From Streptomyces sp. NBC_01485 (GTDB lineage Bacteria > Actinomycetota > Actinomycetes > Streptomycetales > Streptomycetaceae): a stretch of DNA of 64,000 nt. The stretch spans positions 2,542,001 to 2,606,000 of the forward strand of contig NZ_CP109435.1 in the NCBI RefSeq assembly GCF_036227125.1, written 5' to 3'. Under the pieces are notes generated by a model. That model saw nothing but the letters and a program-made list of their open reading frames with translations, was not told where the DNA came from and did not search any database. Positions within the stretch are counted from its first letter, which is position 1. Each line of letters begins with the position of its first letter. Shown one piece after another: positions 19,413 through 28,635 of the stretch. The position numbers and the translations under genes are program-made.

Positions 19413-22406
19413 CTACCCCGCGTAGAACAGCTCGTCCACCACCCCCCGGGCCCGCCGCGCGGTACGCCGATAGTCGTCCAGCATGTCCCCCACCCGCCCG
19501 GGCCCGTACCCCAAGTACCGCCCCACAGCGACCAGTTCACGAGGATCGGTCGGAAAGGTGTCCCCGGCCCGCCCCCGCACCAGCATCACCGCGTTACGCA
19601 CCCGGGTGGCCAGCACCCAAGCCTCGCCCAACGTCCCCGCGTCCTCCTCCGAGATGAGCCCGGCGCCACAAGCGGCGGCGAGCGCCTCCCGGGTGCGCGT
19701 GGTCCGCAACCCCGGCTCCGTGGCCCCGTGCCGCATCTGGAGCAACTGCACGGTCCACTCCACGTCGGAGAGCCCGCCGGGCCCGAGCTTGGTGTGCAGC
19801 TTGGGATCAGCGCCCCGGGGCAACCGCTCCGACTCCATACGAGCCTTGAGCCGCCGGATCTCCCGGACGGCGTCGTCCCCGAGCCCGCCCGCCGGATACC
19901 TCAGCGGATCGACCAGTTCGATGAACCGCCGCCCCAACTCCTCGTCCCCCGCGACGGGTTCGGCCCGCAGCAGCGCCTGTGACTCCCACCCCAGCGACCA
20001 CCGCCGGTAGTAGGCCGCGTAGGACTTCAACGACCGTACGAGCGGCCCCGACTTGCCCTCGGGCCGCAGGTCGGCGTCCACGAGCAGCGGCGGATCGGCA
20101 CTGGGGATCTGAAGCAGCCGGCGCATCTCGGAGACGACCTTGTTGGCGGCGTCCGAGGCCTCGCGCTCGTCGACGCCGTCCCGGGGCTCGTGCACGAACA
20201 GCACATCGGCGTCGGACCCGTATCCCAGCTCGTGCCCGCCGAAGCGCCCCATCCCCACCACGGCGAAGCGCGTGGGAAGGGTGTCCCCCCACCCCTCACG
20301 CACGACCGCCCGCAGCGTCCCGGCCAGCGTGGCGGCCGTGAGGTCCGACACGGCTCCGCCCACCAGGTCGACGAGAGCCCCCTGATCGGCCTCGACGGGC
20401 TGCGCCTCGGTGCCGTAGGAGCCGACGATGTCCGCGGCGGCCGTACGGAACAGTTCGCGCCGGCGCACCCCGCGCGCCGCGGTGACGGCCTGCACAGCGC
20501 CCTCGGCCCGCCCGACCGCGGAGAGTATCTCCTGCTCCAACTGGGCCCGCCCGCGCGGCTCGAGCCCCCCGCCGTCCCCGTCCCCGAGCAGCGCCACCGC
20601 TTCGGGCGCCCGCATCAGCAGATCGGGGGCGAGCCGCCCGGCGGACAGGACGCGGGCGAGGTTCTCCGCGGCGGCCCCTTCGTCCCTCAACAGCCGTAGG
20701 TACCAAGGCGTCTTGCCGAGCGCGTCCGACACCTTGCGGAAGTTCAGCAGTCCCGCGTCCGGGTCGGCGGAGTCCGCGAACCAGCCCAACAGCACGGGAA
20801 GCAGGGTGCGTTGGATGGCGGCCTTGCGGGAGACGCCGGAGGCCAGCGCCTCCAGGTGGCGCAGCGCCGAGGCGGGATCGGCGTACCCGAGCGCGACGAG
20901 CCGTTCCCGGGCCGCCGCAGGGCTCAACCGGCTCTCGCCGGGCGCGAGTTGGGCGACGGCGTCGAGCAGCGGCCGGTAGAACAGTTTCTCGTGCAGCCGC
21001 CGGACCATCGCCGCGTACCGCTTCCACTCCCGTCCCAGTTCGACGACCGGATCGGTCCGCAGCCCGAGGGACCGGCCGAGCCGCCGCAGCTCGGCCTCGC
21101 TCTCCGGTACGAGATGGGTCCGCCGCAGCCGGTAGAGCTGGATCCGGTGCTCCATGGACCGCAGGAACCGGTAGGCGACGTCGAGTTGGACGGCATCGGC
21201 CCGCCCGACGTAACCCCCCGCGGCGAGCGCCTGCAGCGCGTCGAGCGTGGTCCCGCTGCGCAACGAGGCGTCGGCCCGCCCGTGCACCAGTTGAAGCAAC
21301 TGCACGGCGAACTCGACGTCTCTCAACCCCCCGGGCCCGAGCTTGAGTTCACGCTCGACCTCGGCGACCGGAATGTTCTCGACGACCCGCCGCCGCATCT
21401 TCTGCACGTCGGTGACGAAGTTCTCCCGCTCGGCGGCCTTCCACACCAGCGGCTCGACGGCGGCGACGTACGCGGCCCCCAGCGCCAGATCGCCCGCCAC
21501 CGGCCGCGCCTTCAACAGGGCCTGGAACTCCCAGGTCTTGGCCCACCGCTGGTAGTAGGCGAGATGACTGCTCAGCGTCCGCACGAGCGGCCCGTTGCGC
21601 CCTTCGGGCCGCAGGTTGGCGTCGACGGGCCAGATGGACCCTTCCACGGTGGTCTCGGAACAGATCCGCATCATGTGCGAGGCGAGCTTGGTGGCGGCCC
21701 GCAGCGCCTTCCCCTCGTCGGCCCCGTCGACGGCCTCCCCCACGAAGATGACGTCGACGTCCGACACGTAGTTCAGCTCGTGCCCGCCGCACTTGCCCAT
21801 GGCGACGACGGCGAGCCGGCACAACGCGGCGTCGTCGGGCGCGTCGGCCCGCGCCAGCCCCAGAGCCGCCCGCAGCGTAGCCGTGGCGAGGTCGGCGAGC
21901 TCGGCGGCGGTCTCGGCGAGCTCGGTGGTCCCGCACACGTCACGCGCCGCGATGGCCAGCAGACACCGCCGGTAGGCGACGCGCAGCAGCACGGGATCCG
22001 TGGCCCCGGCGAGCCCGCGCTCGAACTCCTCCACGCCGGGGTGCAGATCCCGGGGCTCGTACATGACCAGCGCCTCCCAGTCGCGGGGATGCCGGGCCAG
22101 ATGATCGGCGAGGGCGGCGGACGCTCCCAGCACCCCCAGCAGCCGGTCCCGCAGCGGCTTGGCCGCTATCAGCGTGTCGAGCAGCTCCCGCCGGGCGGTG
22201 TGCCCGGGCTGCGCCTCCAGCAGCCGGACGAGACCGTGCAGGGCGAGATCGGGATCGGCGGTGTCCCCGAGGGCCTCCAGCAGAACCGGATCGTTGCGCA
22301 CCGGGGACAGCTCGGGCCCGTCGAGCAGCCGCTCGGCGGCTGACGGATCGGTGAAGCCGTGCCGCAGCAGCCGAGTGAAGGTACTGCTCCTGCGCCCCGG
22401 CGCCAT
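19413..22406 (-). CDS. glnE: Glutamine synthetase adenylyltransferase / deadenylylase
   Basis: 997 aa, the usual length for actinobacterial GlnE. Two nucleotidyltransferase domains are visible: N-terminal GGHELNYVSDVDVIFVGEA (deadenylylation half) and C-terminal GGHELGYGSDADVLFVHEP (adenylylation half), each followed by a DLRPEG-type motif (NLRPEGRNGPLVR; DLRPEGKSGPLVR). It modifies GlnA-type glutamine synthetase in response to nitrogen. A glutamine synthetase-like gene lies 4 kb downstream, but that is the GlnA2 type. Confidence 0.95.
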   Translation of the reverse strand: MAPGRRSSTFTRLLRHGFTDPSAAERLLDGPELSPVRNDPVLLEALGDTADPDLALHGLVRLLEAQPGHTARRELLDTLIAAKPLRDRLLGVLGASAALADHLARHPRDWEALVMYEPRDLHPGVEEFERGLAGATDPVLLRVAYRRCLLAIAARDVCGTTELAETAAELADLATATLRAALGLARADAPDDAALCRLAVVAMGKCGGHELNYVSDVDVIFVGEAVDGADEGKALRAATKLASHMMRICSETTVEGSIWPVDANLRPEGRNGPLVRTLSSHLAYYQRWAKTWEFQALLKARPVAGDLALGAAYVAAVEPLVWKAAERENFVTDVQKMRRRVVENIPVAEVERELKLGPGGLRDVEFAVQLLQLVHGRADASLRSGTTLDALQALAAGGYVGRADAVQLDVAYRFLRSMEHRIQLYRLRRTHLVPESEAELRRLGRSLGLRTDPVVELGREWKRYAAMVRRLHEKLFYRPLLDAVAQLAPGESRLSPAAARERLVALGYADPASALRHLEALASGVSRKAAIQRTLLPVLLGWFADSADPDAGLLNFRKVSDALGKTPWYLRLLRDEGAAAENLARVLSAGRLAPDLLMRAPEAVALLGDGDGGGLEPRGRAQLEQEILSAVGRAEGAVQAVTAARGVRRRELFRTAAADIVGSYGTEAQPVEADQGALVDLVGGAVSDLTAATLAGTLRAVVREGWGDTLPTRFAVVGMGRFGGHELGYGSDADVLFVHEPRDGVDEREASDAANKVVSEMRRLLQIPSADPPLLVDADLRPEGKSGPLVRSLKSYAAYYRRWSLGWESQALLRAEPVAGDEELGRRFIELVDPLRYPAGGLGDDAVREIRRLKARMESERLPRGADPKLHTKLGPGGLSDVEWTVQLLQMRHGATEPGLRTTRTREALAAACGAGLISEEDAGTLGEAWVLATRVRNAVMLVRGRAGDTFPTDPRELVAVGRYLGYGPGRVGDMLDDYRRTARRARGVVDELFYAG

Positions 22407-22553
22407 CCTGGCCTCCTCGTCCGGTCAAGGTCGTAGCACTTGAGCCTAGCCCTCACCTCACGGTGGCGCTCCGGCCCGGTTTCGGGTTCTGTGTCGAGGG
22501 CTGAACGCAGAGAACGGCGAGGGAACAAGGGAACACCCAGGACAGGAGGTCCC

Positions 22554-23041
22554 ATGACCACGAACATGAACATGACCCTAGAAGTGATCACGCTGCCGGT
22601 GTCGGACGTGGACCGGGCCAAGGAGTTCTACCGCGACAAGGTCGGCTTCCACGTGGACCTCGACGGCGAGGTGATGGAGGGCGTACGGATCGTGCAGCTC
22701 ACCCCGCCGGGCTCGGGCTGCTCGATCGCCCTGGTCGACGGCCTCCAGATCCCGACGGGAACCCCGCGACCGGGCACCTACCACGGCATGCAGCTCTGCG
22801 TGACGGACGCGAAGGCGGCGTACGAGGAACTGACCGCCCGGGGCCTGGACGTCAGCGAGCCGGTGCGGTTCGCCCCGCAGGACGGCGCGACCTTCATGTA
22901 CTTCAAGGACCCGGACGATGGGGGTCCCCCCGCTCGAGCGAAGCCGAGAGTGGGGGAGGCTGGGCGATCCAGGAGTACCGCCGCCGCGAGACCGAGCCCC
23001 TGCACAAGGTGCTGGCACAGTCGGCGGAGCCGACGGACTGA
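22554..23041 (+). pseudogene. VOC/glyoxalase-family protein, frame broken by a hairpin repeat
   Basis: From ATG 22554 (MTTNMNMTLEVITLPVSDV) the protein is a normal VOC-fold enzyme up to FMYFKDPD. There a 39-bp hairpin element (22919-22957) replaces the expected NGW codons. The native ending WAIQEYRRRETEP, running to LAQSAEPTD, is still encoded but in another frame, ending at 23041. The frame actually read continues to 23093 with a random basic tail, giving about 179 aa. The last beta strand and one metal ligand are probably lost. Damaged or altered protein. Confidence 0.75.
22919..22957. repeat. REP-like hairpin element
   Basis: A C-run and G-run flank CTCGAGCGAAGCCGAGAG. Outer CCCCC/GGGGG and inner CTCG/CGAG pairs form a hairpin. 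I recall the same 35-40-bp hairpin scattered in many Streptomyces genomes; copy number was not checked here. Confidence 0.65.
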
Positions 23042-23092
23042 CGGGACCGGCGAAGCCGGCGGGCCGACAGAACCGACCAGGCAGCAGGGTTA

Positions 23093-23114
23093 GTTCACCC
23101 GGTCTTCATCCTTC
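23093..23114 (+). promoter_or_regulatory. Putative PHO box (PhoP site)
   Basis: GTTCACCCGGT followed by CTTCATCCTTC, two 11-nt direct repeat units like the Streptomyces PhoP consensus GTTCACC-N4. It lies 94 bp upstream of a secreted phosphatase gene. Confidence 0.65.
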
Positions 23115-23207
23115 GGGTTGAACGACGTAGGCCAAGGGCATCTTGGCGTGTGCATGCTCTAGCCGCACCGCAGCCCGCCCCCGCCCTTCCCCCCACCGGA
23201 GGTAGAT

Positions 23208-24101
23208 GTGTCCGGCAGCTCCCTGTACCGCCGCAGCCGCGCCGTCGTGGCATCCGCACTCGCCTTCACGGCGGCCGCCGTCGGCCTGTGGTCCGGGCTC
23301 GGCGGCTCCTCCTCGCCCGCGCGGGCCGCGGCCGGCGTGCCGACCCCGGACCACGTGGTCGTCGTGGTCTTCGAGAACCACGCCTACAGCCAGGTGATCG
23401 GCGCCTCCGGCGCGCCGTACCTCAACTCGCTCAGGACCGGCGGGGCCAGCCTCTCCCAGTCGTACGCCGAGACCCACCCGAGCCAGCCCAACTACTTCGC
23501 CCTGTTCTCCGGCTCCACCCAGGGCATCACGGACGACGGCTGCTACACGCCCGGCTTCTCCTCGGCCCCGAACCTCGCCTCGGAGCTGATCGCGGCCGGC
23601 CGCACCTGGGCGAGCTACAACGAGACGCTGCCCAGCCAGGGCTCGACGACGTGCAGCAGCGGCAAGTACGCCCGCAAGCACAACCCGTGGTTCGGGTTCG
23701 GCAACGTCCCGACGTCGACGGCGAAGACGTTCGCGCAGTTCCCGACCGACTACGCGACGCTCCCCCACGTGTCCTTCGTCGTCCCCAACCTGTGCAGCGA
23801 CATGCACGACTGCTCGGTGGCGACCGGCGACACCTGGCTGAAGAACAACCTGGGCGCGTACGCCACCTGGGCCAAGACCCACAACAGCCTCCTCGTCGTC
23901 ACCTTCGACGAGGACAACCGCCTCGCCGGCAACCGCATCCCGACGGTCCTCTACGGCCAGCCGGTCACGGCGGGTTCGACCTCGTCGACGACCTACAACC
24001 ACTACGACCTGCTGCGCACCCTGGAGGACGGCCAGGGCCTGACGACCCACGCGGGCAACGCGGCCTCCGCGACGGACATCACGGGGATCTGGGCCTCCTG
24101 A
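23208..24101 (+). CDS. Secreted phosphoesterase (acid phosphatase / phospholipase C-like family)
   Basis: 297 aa, with a signal peptide ending about residue 42 (PARAAAG). Phosphoesterase-family (PF04185-like) motifs: VVVVFENHAYSQV, ETHPSQPNYFALFSG (likely metal and nucleophile region), VVPNLCSDMHDC and LLVVTFDEDN. It should release phosphate from organic esters outside the cell. GTG 23208 has GGAGG 6 nt upstream. The PHO box fits induction at phosphate limitation. Confidence 0.85.
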   Translation: MSGSSLYRRSRAVVASALAFTAAAVGLWSGLGGSSSPARAAAGVPTPDHVVVVVFENHAYSQVIGASGAPYLNSLRTGGASLSQSYAETHPSQPNYFALFSGSTQGITDDGCYTPGFSSAPNLASELIAAGRTWASYNETLPSQGSTTCSSGKYARKHNPWFGFGNVPTSTAKTFAQFPTDYATLPHVSFVVPNLCSDMHDCSVATGDTWLKNNLGAYATWAKTHNSLLVVTFDEDNRLAGNRIPTVLYGQPVTAGSTSSTTYNHYDLLRTLEDGQGLTTHAGNAASATDITGIWAS

Positions 24102-24102
24102 G

Positions 24103-25410
24103 ATGTACGTGGCGGACAGCCGAAACGTGACACATGACCCACCCGGTGTCACATTGTCCGCGGAAGACGCCGCCCGGCCCCCCGCCGGGCGGCGCCGCGC
24201 CGCGGTCGCGCCCACGGTCCTCGCGCTGGGCACGGTCAGCCTGATCACCGACGTGTCGTCGGAGATGGTGACGGCCGTCCTCCCCCTGTACCTGGTGGCG
24301 GGCCTCGGCCTGTCCCCGCTGGGCTTCGGGCTCCTGGACGGCGTCTACAACGGCTTCTCCGCGGTCGTACGCCTGGCCGGCGGCCACCTCGCCGACCGGG
24401 GCGGCGGCCGTCACAAATGGGTGGCGGGGGCGGGCTACGCCCTCTCGGCGCTCTGCAAGCCCCTGCTGCTCCTGGCCCACACGCTGACCCCCATCGGCCT
24501 GATCCTGGCCGCCGACCGCACCGGCAAGGGCCTGCGCACGGCCCCGCGCGACGCGCTGATCTCCCTCTCGTCCACGCCGGAGACCCGTGGACGCGCCTTC
24601 GGGGTACACCGCGCGATGGACACGGCGGGCGCACTGCTCGGCCCGCTGGCGGCGTTCCTGATCCTGCGCGCGACGGTGGACGGCTACGACGCCGTGTTCA
24701 CGGTCAGCTTCTGCGTGGCGGTCGTCGGAGTACTCGTACTGATCCTCTTCGTACCGAACACGCCCAAGCCACCCCCACCCGACGCGGCAGAAGCCAGAGA
24801 ACGGACCGCACGCCCGACCCTCCGCGCCGCCCTCGCCCTCCTCCGCCACCGCGACCTGCGCCGCATCACGCTGTGCGCCCTGCTGCTGGGCCTGGCCACG
24901 GTCAGCGACTCCTTCGTCTACCTGCTGCTGCAACACCGTCTGGGCGTCCCCGACCGCTGGTTCGCCCTGCTGCCGCTCGGCACGGCGGCGGCGTTCCTGC
25001 TCCTCGCCGTGCCGCTGGGCCGGCTGGCGGACCGTATCGGCCGCCGCCGGGTCTTCCTCACCGGCCACGGAGCGCTGCTCCTCGCCTACGGGCTCCTGCT
25101 CACGTCCTGGCACGGCCCCGCGCTGCCCTACGCCGTCCTGCTCCTGCACGGCGGCTTCTACGCGGCGACCGACGGCGTGCTGATGGCGGCGGCCTCGGAC
25201 TGCGTGCCGGAGGAACTGCGCTCGTCGGGACTGGCCCTCGTCCAGACCGGCCAGGCACTGGCCCGCTTCGTCTGCTCGCTCGCCTTCGGAGCGGCCTGGA
25301 CGCTGTGGGGCGACCGTACGGCGCTCATGGCGTCGACGGCTGCGCTGGCGCTGTGCGCGGCGTTCTCCCTGACCCTCCGCCCGACCCAGGAGCCCGCCAC
25401 ATGCCCCTGA
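24103..25410 (+). CDS. MFS transporter
   Basis: 435 aa, about 12 membrane helices. The MFS loop is seen (GGHLADRGGGRHKW). It resembles drug or metabolite exporters; the substrate is unknown. It starts 1 bp after the phosphoesterase stop and overlaps the next gene by 10 bp, so it could be read as part of an operon. However, a perfect GTGACAC/GTGTCAC dyad lies inside its first codons (24127-24152), so the true start may be further downstream, or the dyad acts from within the gene. Confidence 0.82.
   Translation: MYVADSRNVTHDPPGVTLSAEDAARPPAGRRRAAVAPTVLALGTVSLITDVSSEMVTAVLPLYLVAGLGLSPLGFGLLDGVYNGFSAVVRLAGGHLADRGGGRHKWVAGAGYALSALCKPLLLLAHTLTPIGLILAADRTGKGLRTAPRDALISLSSTPETRGRAFGVHRAMDTAGALLGPLAAFLILRATVDGYDAVFTVSFCVAVVGVLVLILFVPNTPKPPPPDAAEARERTARPTLRAALALLRHRDLRRITLCALLLGLATVSDSFVYLLLQHRLGVPDRWFALLPLGTAAAFLLLAVPLGRLADRIGRRRVFLTGHGALLLAYGLLLTSWHGPALPYAVLLLHGGFYAATDGVLMAAASDCVPEELRSSGLALVQTGQALARFVCSLAFGAAWTLWGDRTALMASTAALALCAAFSLTLRPTQEPATCP
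24127..24152. promoter_or_regulatory. Inverted repeat GTGACAC-N12-GTGTCAC
   Basis: Perfect 7-bp arms at 24127-24133 and 24146-24152. The same arms and spacing recur at 36122-36147. It contains GACAC, the core reported for WhiA, but the palindromic form suggests a dimeric regulator I cannot name. Confidence 0.5.
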
Positions 25411-26450
25411 CCCCACCCCCCGCCCCGGCCCCGGCCCTGCGCAACCGCGTCCTGGTACTCCTCGCGGCCGTCGCCGTCCTCGCCGGGGTGGCGACGGCCT
25501 CGGTGCTGCACGCGTCGGCGCGGGCGGAGCAGCGCAACCAGGTCCAGGCGGGCGGCCCGAAGGTCACCGCCGGCCGGATCACCCTGACGGACACCGGCCG
25601 CATGGTGTTCCGCAACATGGCCTGGGGCCCGCACCGCGACGAACTGACGACGGTCCCGGCATCGGACCCCGCCGGCCCGCGCACCGCCTCGGGCGTCAAG
25701 TGCCTCCGCTTCTACGCCGCTTCGGGCACCGGAGTCTGCCTCCAGGCGGTGCACGGCGCGGTGACGGACACGTACCGCGCCCTGATCCTCGACGCCCACC
25801 TCAAAGAGACGGCCCGCTACGACGTCCCCGGCATCCCCTCCCGCGCCCGCGTCTCCCCCACCGGCCGCTTCGCCGCCTGGACGGCGTTCGTGGGCGGCGA
25901 CTCGTACGCGGGCACGAACTTCTCGACCCGGACGGCGATCGTGGACACGCGCACGGGGAAGCCGACCCCGTCCCTGGAGGCGTTCCGCATCCTCAAGGAC
26001 GGCCACGACTACCACGCGGCGGACGTCAACTTCTGGGGCGTGACCTTCGCCGCGGACGACCGCACCTTCTACGCGACGCTGGCCACGAAGGGCAGGACGT
26101 ACCTGATCAAGGGCGACCTGAGCACCCGCACGGCGACAACCCTGCACACGAACGTGGAGTGCCCGTCCCTCTCCCCCGACGGCACCCGCATCGCCTTCAA
26201 GAAACGGGTGAAGGGCCTCCCGAAGGACGCCCCCTGGCACCTCTACGTCCTCGACCTCCGCACCCTCCGCGAAACCCCGCTCACCGAACCCCGCAGCGTC
26301 GACGACCAGCCGGTCTGGCGCAACGCCCACACCATCGTCTACGCCCTCCCCGGCGACTACGGAGCGGACCTGTACACCGTCCCGGCAGACGGCACAGGAA
26401 AGCCGCGGCGCATCAGCACCGCGGCGGTGTCCCCTGCGTTCGTGGAGTAG
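25401..26450 (+). CDS. Membrane-anchored TolB/WD40-like beta-propeller protein
   Basis: 349 aa. One N-terminal membrane anchor or signal (RVLVLLAAVAVLAGVATASVL), then repeated blade-like segments (SPTGRFAAWTAF, CPSLSPDGTRIAFKK, DDQPVWRNAHTIVYALPG) typical of TolB-type propellers. Probably outside the cell; function unknown. ATG 25401 overlaps the MFS stop and has AGGAG 8 nt upstream, so the two are translationally linked. Confidence 0.8.
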   Translation: MPLTPPPAPAPALRNRVLVLLAAVAVLAGVATASVLHASARAEQRNQVQAGGPKVTAGRITLTDTGRMVFRNMAWGPHRDELTTVPASDPAGPRTASGVKCLRFYAASGTGVCLQAVHGAVTDTYRALILDAHLKETARYDVPGIPSRARVSPTGRFAAWTAFVGGDSYAGTNFSTRTAIVDTRTGKPTPSLEAFRILKDGHDYHAADVNFWGVTFAADDRTFYATLATKGRTYLIKGDLSTRTATTLHTNVECPSLSPDGTRIAFKKRVKGLPKDAPWHLYVLDLRTLRETPLTEPRSVDDQPVWRNAHTIVYALPGDYGADLYTVPADGTGKPRRISTAAVSPAFVE

Positions 26451-26477
26451 GCGGGGCAGGTGGAGCAGCGGGAGGGA

Positions 26478-27839
26478 CTAGAGAACCGGCAGGTTCTTCC
26501 GCAGCTCGAAGGCCGTGACCTCGCTGCGGTACTCCTCCCACTCCGCCTTCTTGTTGCGGAGGAAGAAGTCGAAGACGTGCTCGCCGAGCGTCTCGGCGAC
26601 GAGGTCGCTGCGCTCCATCAGGCCCAGCGCCTCACCGAGGTTCTGCGGGAGCGGCTCGATGCCCATGGCCCGCCGCTCGGCGTCCGACAGCGCCCAGACG
26701 TCGTCCTCGGCGCCCGGCGGAAGCTCGTAGCCCTCCTCGACGCCCTTGAGGCCGGCGGCGAGCAGCATGGCGTACGCCAGGTACGGGTTGGCGCCGGTGT
26801 CGAGGGAGCGGACCTCGATGCGCGCGGAGCCCGTCTTGCCGGGCTTGTACATCGGGACGCGGACGAGCGCGGAGCGGTTGTTGTGGCCCCAGCAGATGTA
26901 GGACGGCGCCTCGCCGCCCGCACCGGCCGTGCGCTCGGAGCCGCCCCAGATGCGCTTGTAGGAGTTGACCCACTGGTTGGTGACGGCGGCGATCTCGGCG
27001 GCGTGCTTCAGCAGGCCCGCGATGAAGGACCGGCCGACCTTGGAGAGCTGGTACTCGGCGCCGGACTCGTAGAACGCGTTGCGGTCGCCCTCGAAGAGGG
27101 AGAGGTGCGTGTGCATGCCGCTGCCCGGGTGCTCGCTGAACGGCTTCGGCATGAAGGTCGCCTGGACCCCCTGCTCCAGCGCGACCTGCTTCATGACCAG
27201 GCGGAACGTCATGATGTTGTCGGCCGTGGAGAGCGCGTCGGCGTAGCGCAGGTCGATCTCCTGCTGGCCGGGGGCGCCCTCGTGGTGCGAGAACTCGACC
27301 GAGATGCCCATCGACTCCAGCATGGTGATCGCCTGGCGGCGGAAGTCCATGCCGACGTTGTGCGGGGTGTGGTCGAAGTAGCCGGAGTAGTCGGCCGGGG
27401 TCGGGCGGGAGCCGTCGGTCGGCTTGTCCTTCAGCAGGAAGAACTCGATCTCCGGGTGGGTGTAGAAGGTGAAGCCCAGGTCGGAGGCGCGGGCGAGGGC
27501 GCGCTTCAGTACGTACCGCGGGTCCGCGAAGGACGGCGAGCCGTCCGGCATGAGGATGTCGCAGAACATGCGGGCGGTGCCGGGGGCCTCCGCGCGCCAG
27601 GGCAGGACCTGGAAGGTGGACGGATCCGGCTTGGCGATCATGTCGGACTCGTAGACCCGGGCGAAGCCCTCGATCGCGGAGCCGTCGAAGCCGATGCCCT
27701 CGTCGAACGCCTGCTCGAGCTCGGCGGGGGCCACGGCGACGGACTTGAGGAAGCCCAGCACGTCCGTGAACCACAGCCGTACGAACCGGATGTCGCGCTC
27801 CTCCAACGTCCGGAGCACGAACTCCTGCTGCTTGTCCAT
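26478..27839 (-). CDS. glnA2: Glutamine synthetase-like protein, GlnA2 type (gamma-glutamylpolyamine synthetase candidate)
   Basis: 453 aa from ATG 27839 (MDKQQEFVLRTLEERDIRF); ATG 27854 is possible, but its AAGG is adjacent to the codon. Glutamine synthetase beta-grasp and catalytic domains are present (GIGFDGSAIEGF, EIEFFLLKD, GSGMHTHLSLFEG, NRSALVRVP). Gene order resembles that around the S. coelicolor gene GlnA2, reported to glutamylate polyamines. The NxxxPR-type adenylylation tyrosine motif of true GlnA is not seen, so GlnE may not act on it. A real glutamine-making role cannot be excluded by eye. Confidence 0.88.
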   Translation of the reverse strand: MDKQQEFVLRTLEERDIRFVRLWFTDVLGFLKSVAVAPAELEQAFDEGIGFDGSAIEGFARVYESDMIAKPDPSTFQVLPWRAEAPGTARMFCDILMPDGSPSFADPRYVLKRALARASDLGFTFYTHPEIEFFLLKDKPTDGSRPTPADYSGYFDHTPHNVGMDFRRQAITMLESMGISVEFSHHEGAPGQQEIDLRYADALSTADNIMTFRLVMKQVALEQGVQATFMPKPFSEHPGSGMHTHLSLFEGDRNAFYESGAEYQLSKVGRSFIAGLLKHAAEIAAVTNQWVNSYKRIWGGSERTAGAGGEAPSYICWGHNNRSALVRVPMYKPGKTGSARIEVRSLDTGANPYLAYAMLLAAGLKGVEEGYELPPGAEDDVWALSDAERRAMGIEPLPQNLGEALGLMERSDLVAETLGEHVFDFFLRNKKAEWEEYRSEVTAFELRKNLPVL

Positions 27840-28346
27840 CTTCCGCTTCCCCATCCTTGCTGGTCAGGCCGCCTGTCTCCCGTCCCACGGAGAGGCGGTC
27901 GGGCACCCGAGCATCACACCACAACACCATTTCGTGCGCGTTGCGGACCATGATCGCCTCGGCGACCCTGGCCTGAACGTCTCACGTCCGGCAGATGTAC
28001 TGCTCTCCCGCCCATCTTGCCTGCTCGGCCCGCCATCCGTAATGCCCGACCCCTTCCGTCTCGCCTCCCCCTCTAATTTGCACTCCAGATGCAACTTTAC
28101 CTGGCGCATCTGTGACGCCTTCGGCGTCGACACGAGACCGACCGGGACCGACTGAGACCGGCGACGACCGGCCGGGACCCATACGACTACGGTTTCGAAA
28201 CAAGCACGGTTTCGAAGGTCCACTTGCCGCCGGGCGGACAGTCGGCGCAGGTCCCCGCTGTTTTCGCCGTCCGGGACGGGATCGAACCGCGGATGTGATG
28301 CAGACGGCCGCAGCGATCGGACGCGCGCTGGCGCATACTGGTGGCA
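27840..28346. other. Intergenic region, glnA2 promoter side
   Basis: No gene seen. It holds a dyad CAGATGC-N13-GCATCTG (28086-28112), partly overlapped by TTGCA-N7-TGCAA, which may control glnA2, and a direct repeat of ACGGTTTCGAA (about 28190 and 28209). CATACT 7 nt before the next ATG suggests a leaderless promoter for the + strand gene. Confidence 0.4.
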
Positions 28347-28568
28347 ATGACGAAGCCAGCTGCCCAGAAGCGTTATCTGCCCACCAGCCCCTTCAAGGCC
28401 CCGGTGGCGCCGGTCCCCAAGCAGTTCGCCGTGGGAGACCAGGTCACACACGACATGTACGGCCTCGGCCGTGTGGTCGGCATCGAGGATGGGATCGCGG
28501 TGCTTGTGGATTTCGGCTCGGCTCAAGAGCGGATCTTGAGTCCCTACGCCAAGATGAGCAAGCTGTAG
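28347..28568 (+). CDS. Conserved small protein with UvrD/CarD-like Tudor fold
   Basis: 73 aa. The C-terminal half (VGDQVTHDMYGLGRVVGIEDG, then VDFG, ending ILSPYAKMSKL) resembles the small beta-barrel found at the end of PcrA/UvrD helicases and in CarD-like RNA-polymerase-binding proteins. The N-terminus is Pro/Lys-rich. It may bind nucleic acid or RNA polymerase; inference only. ATG 28347 is preferred over GTG 28341; no Shine-Dalgarno sequence, probably leaderless. Confidence 0.7.
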   Translation: MTKPAAQKRYLPTSPFKAPVAPVPKQFAVGDQVTHDMYGLGRVVGIEDGIAVLVDFGSAQERILSPYAKMSKL

Positions 28569-28635
28569 GACCGCTGCGCCCGGTCACGGCAGACCGGGCC
28601 TCCATCATGACCCCGTACCGAATGGGAGACCTCTC

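Noticed and set aside
28270..28295. GGGATCGAACC looks like the T-arm of a minus-strand tRNA
   Set aside because: The flanking bases do not form the 5-bp T stem and no acceptor or anticodon arm can be drawn.
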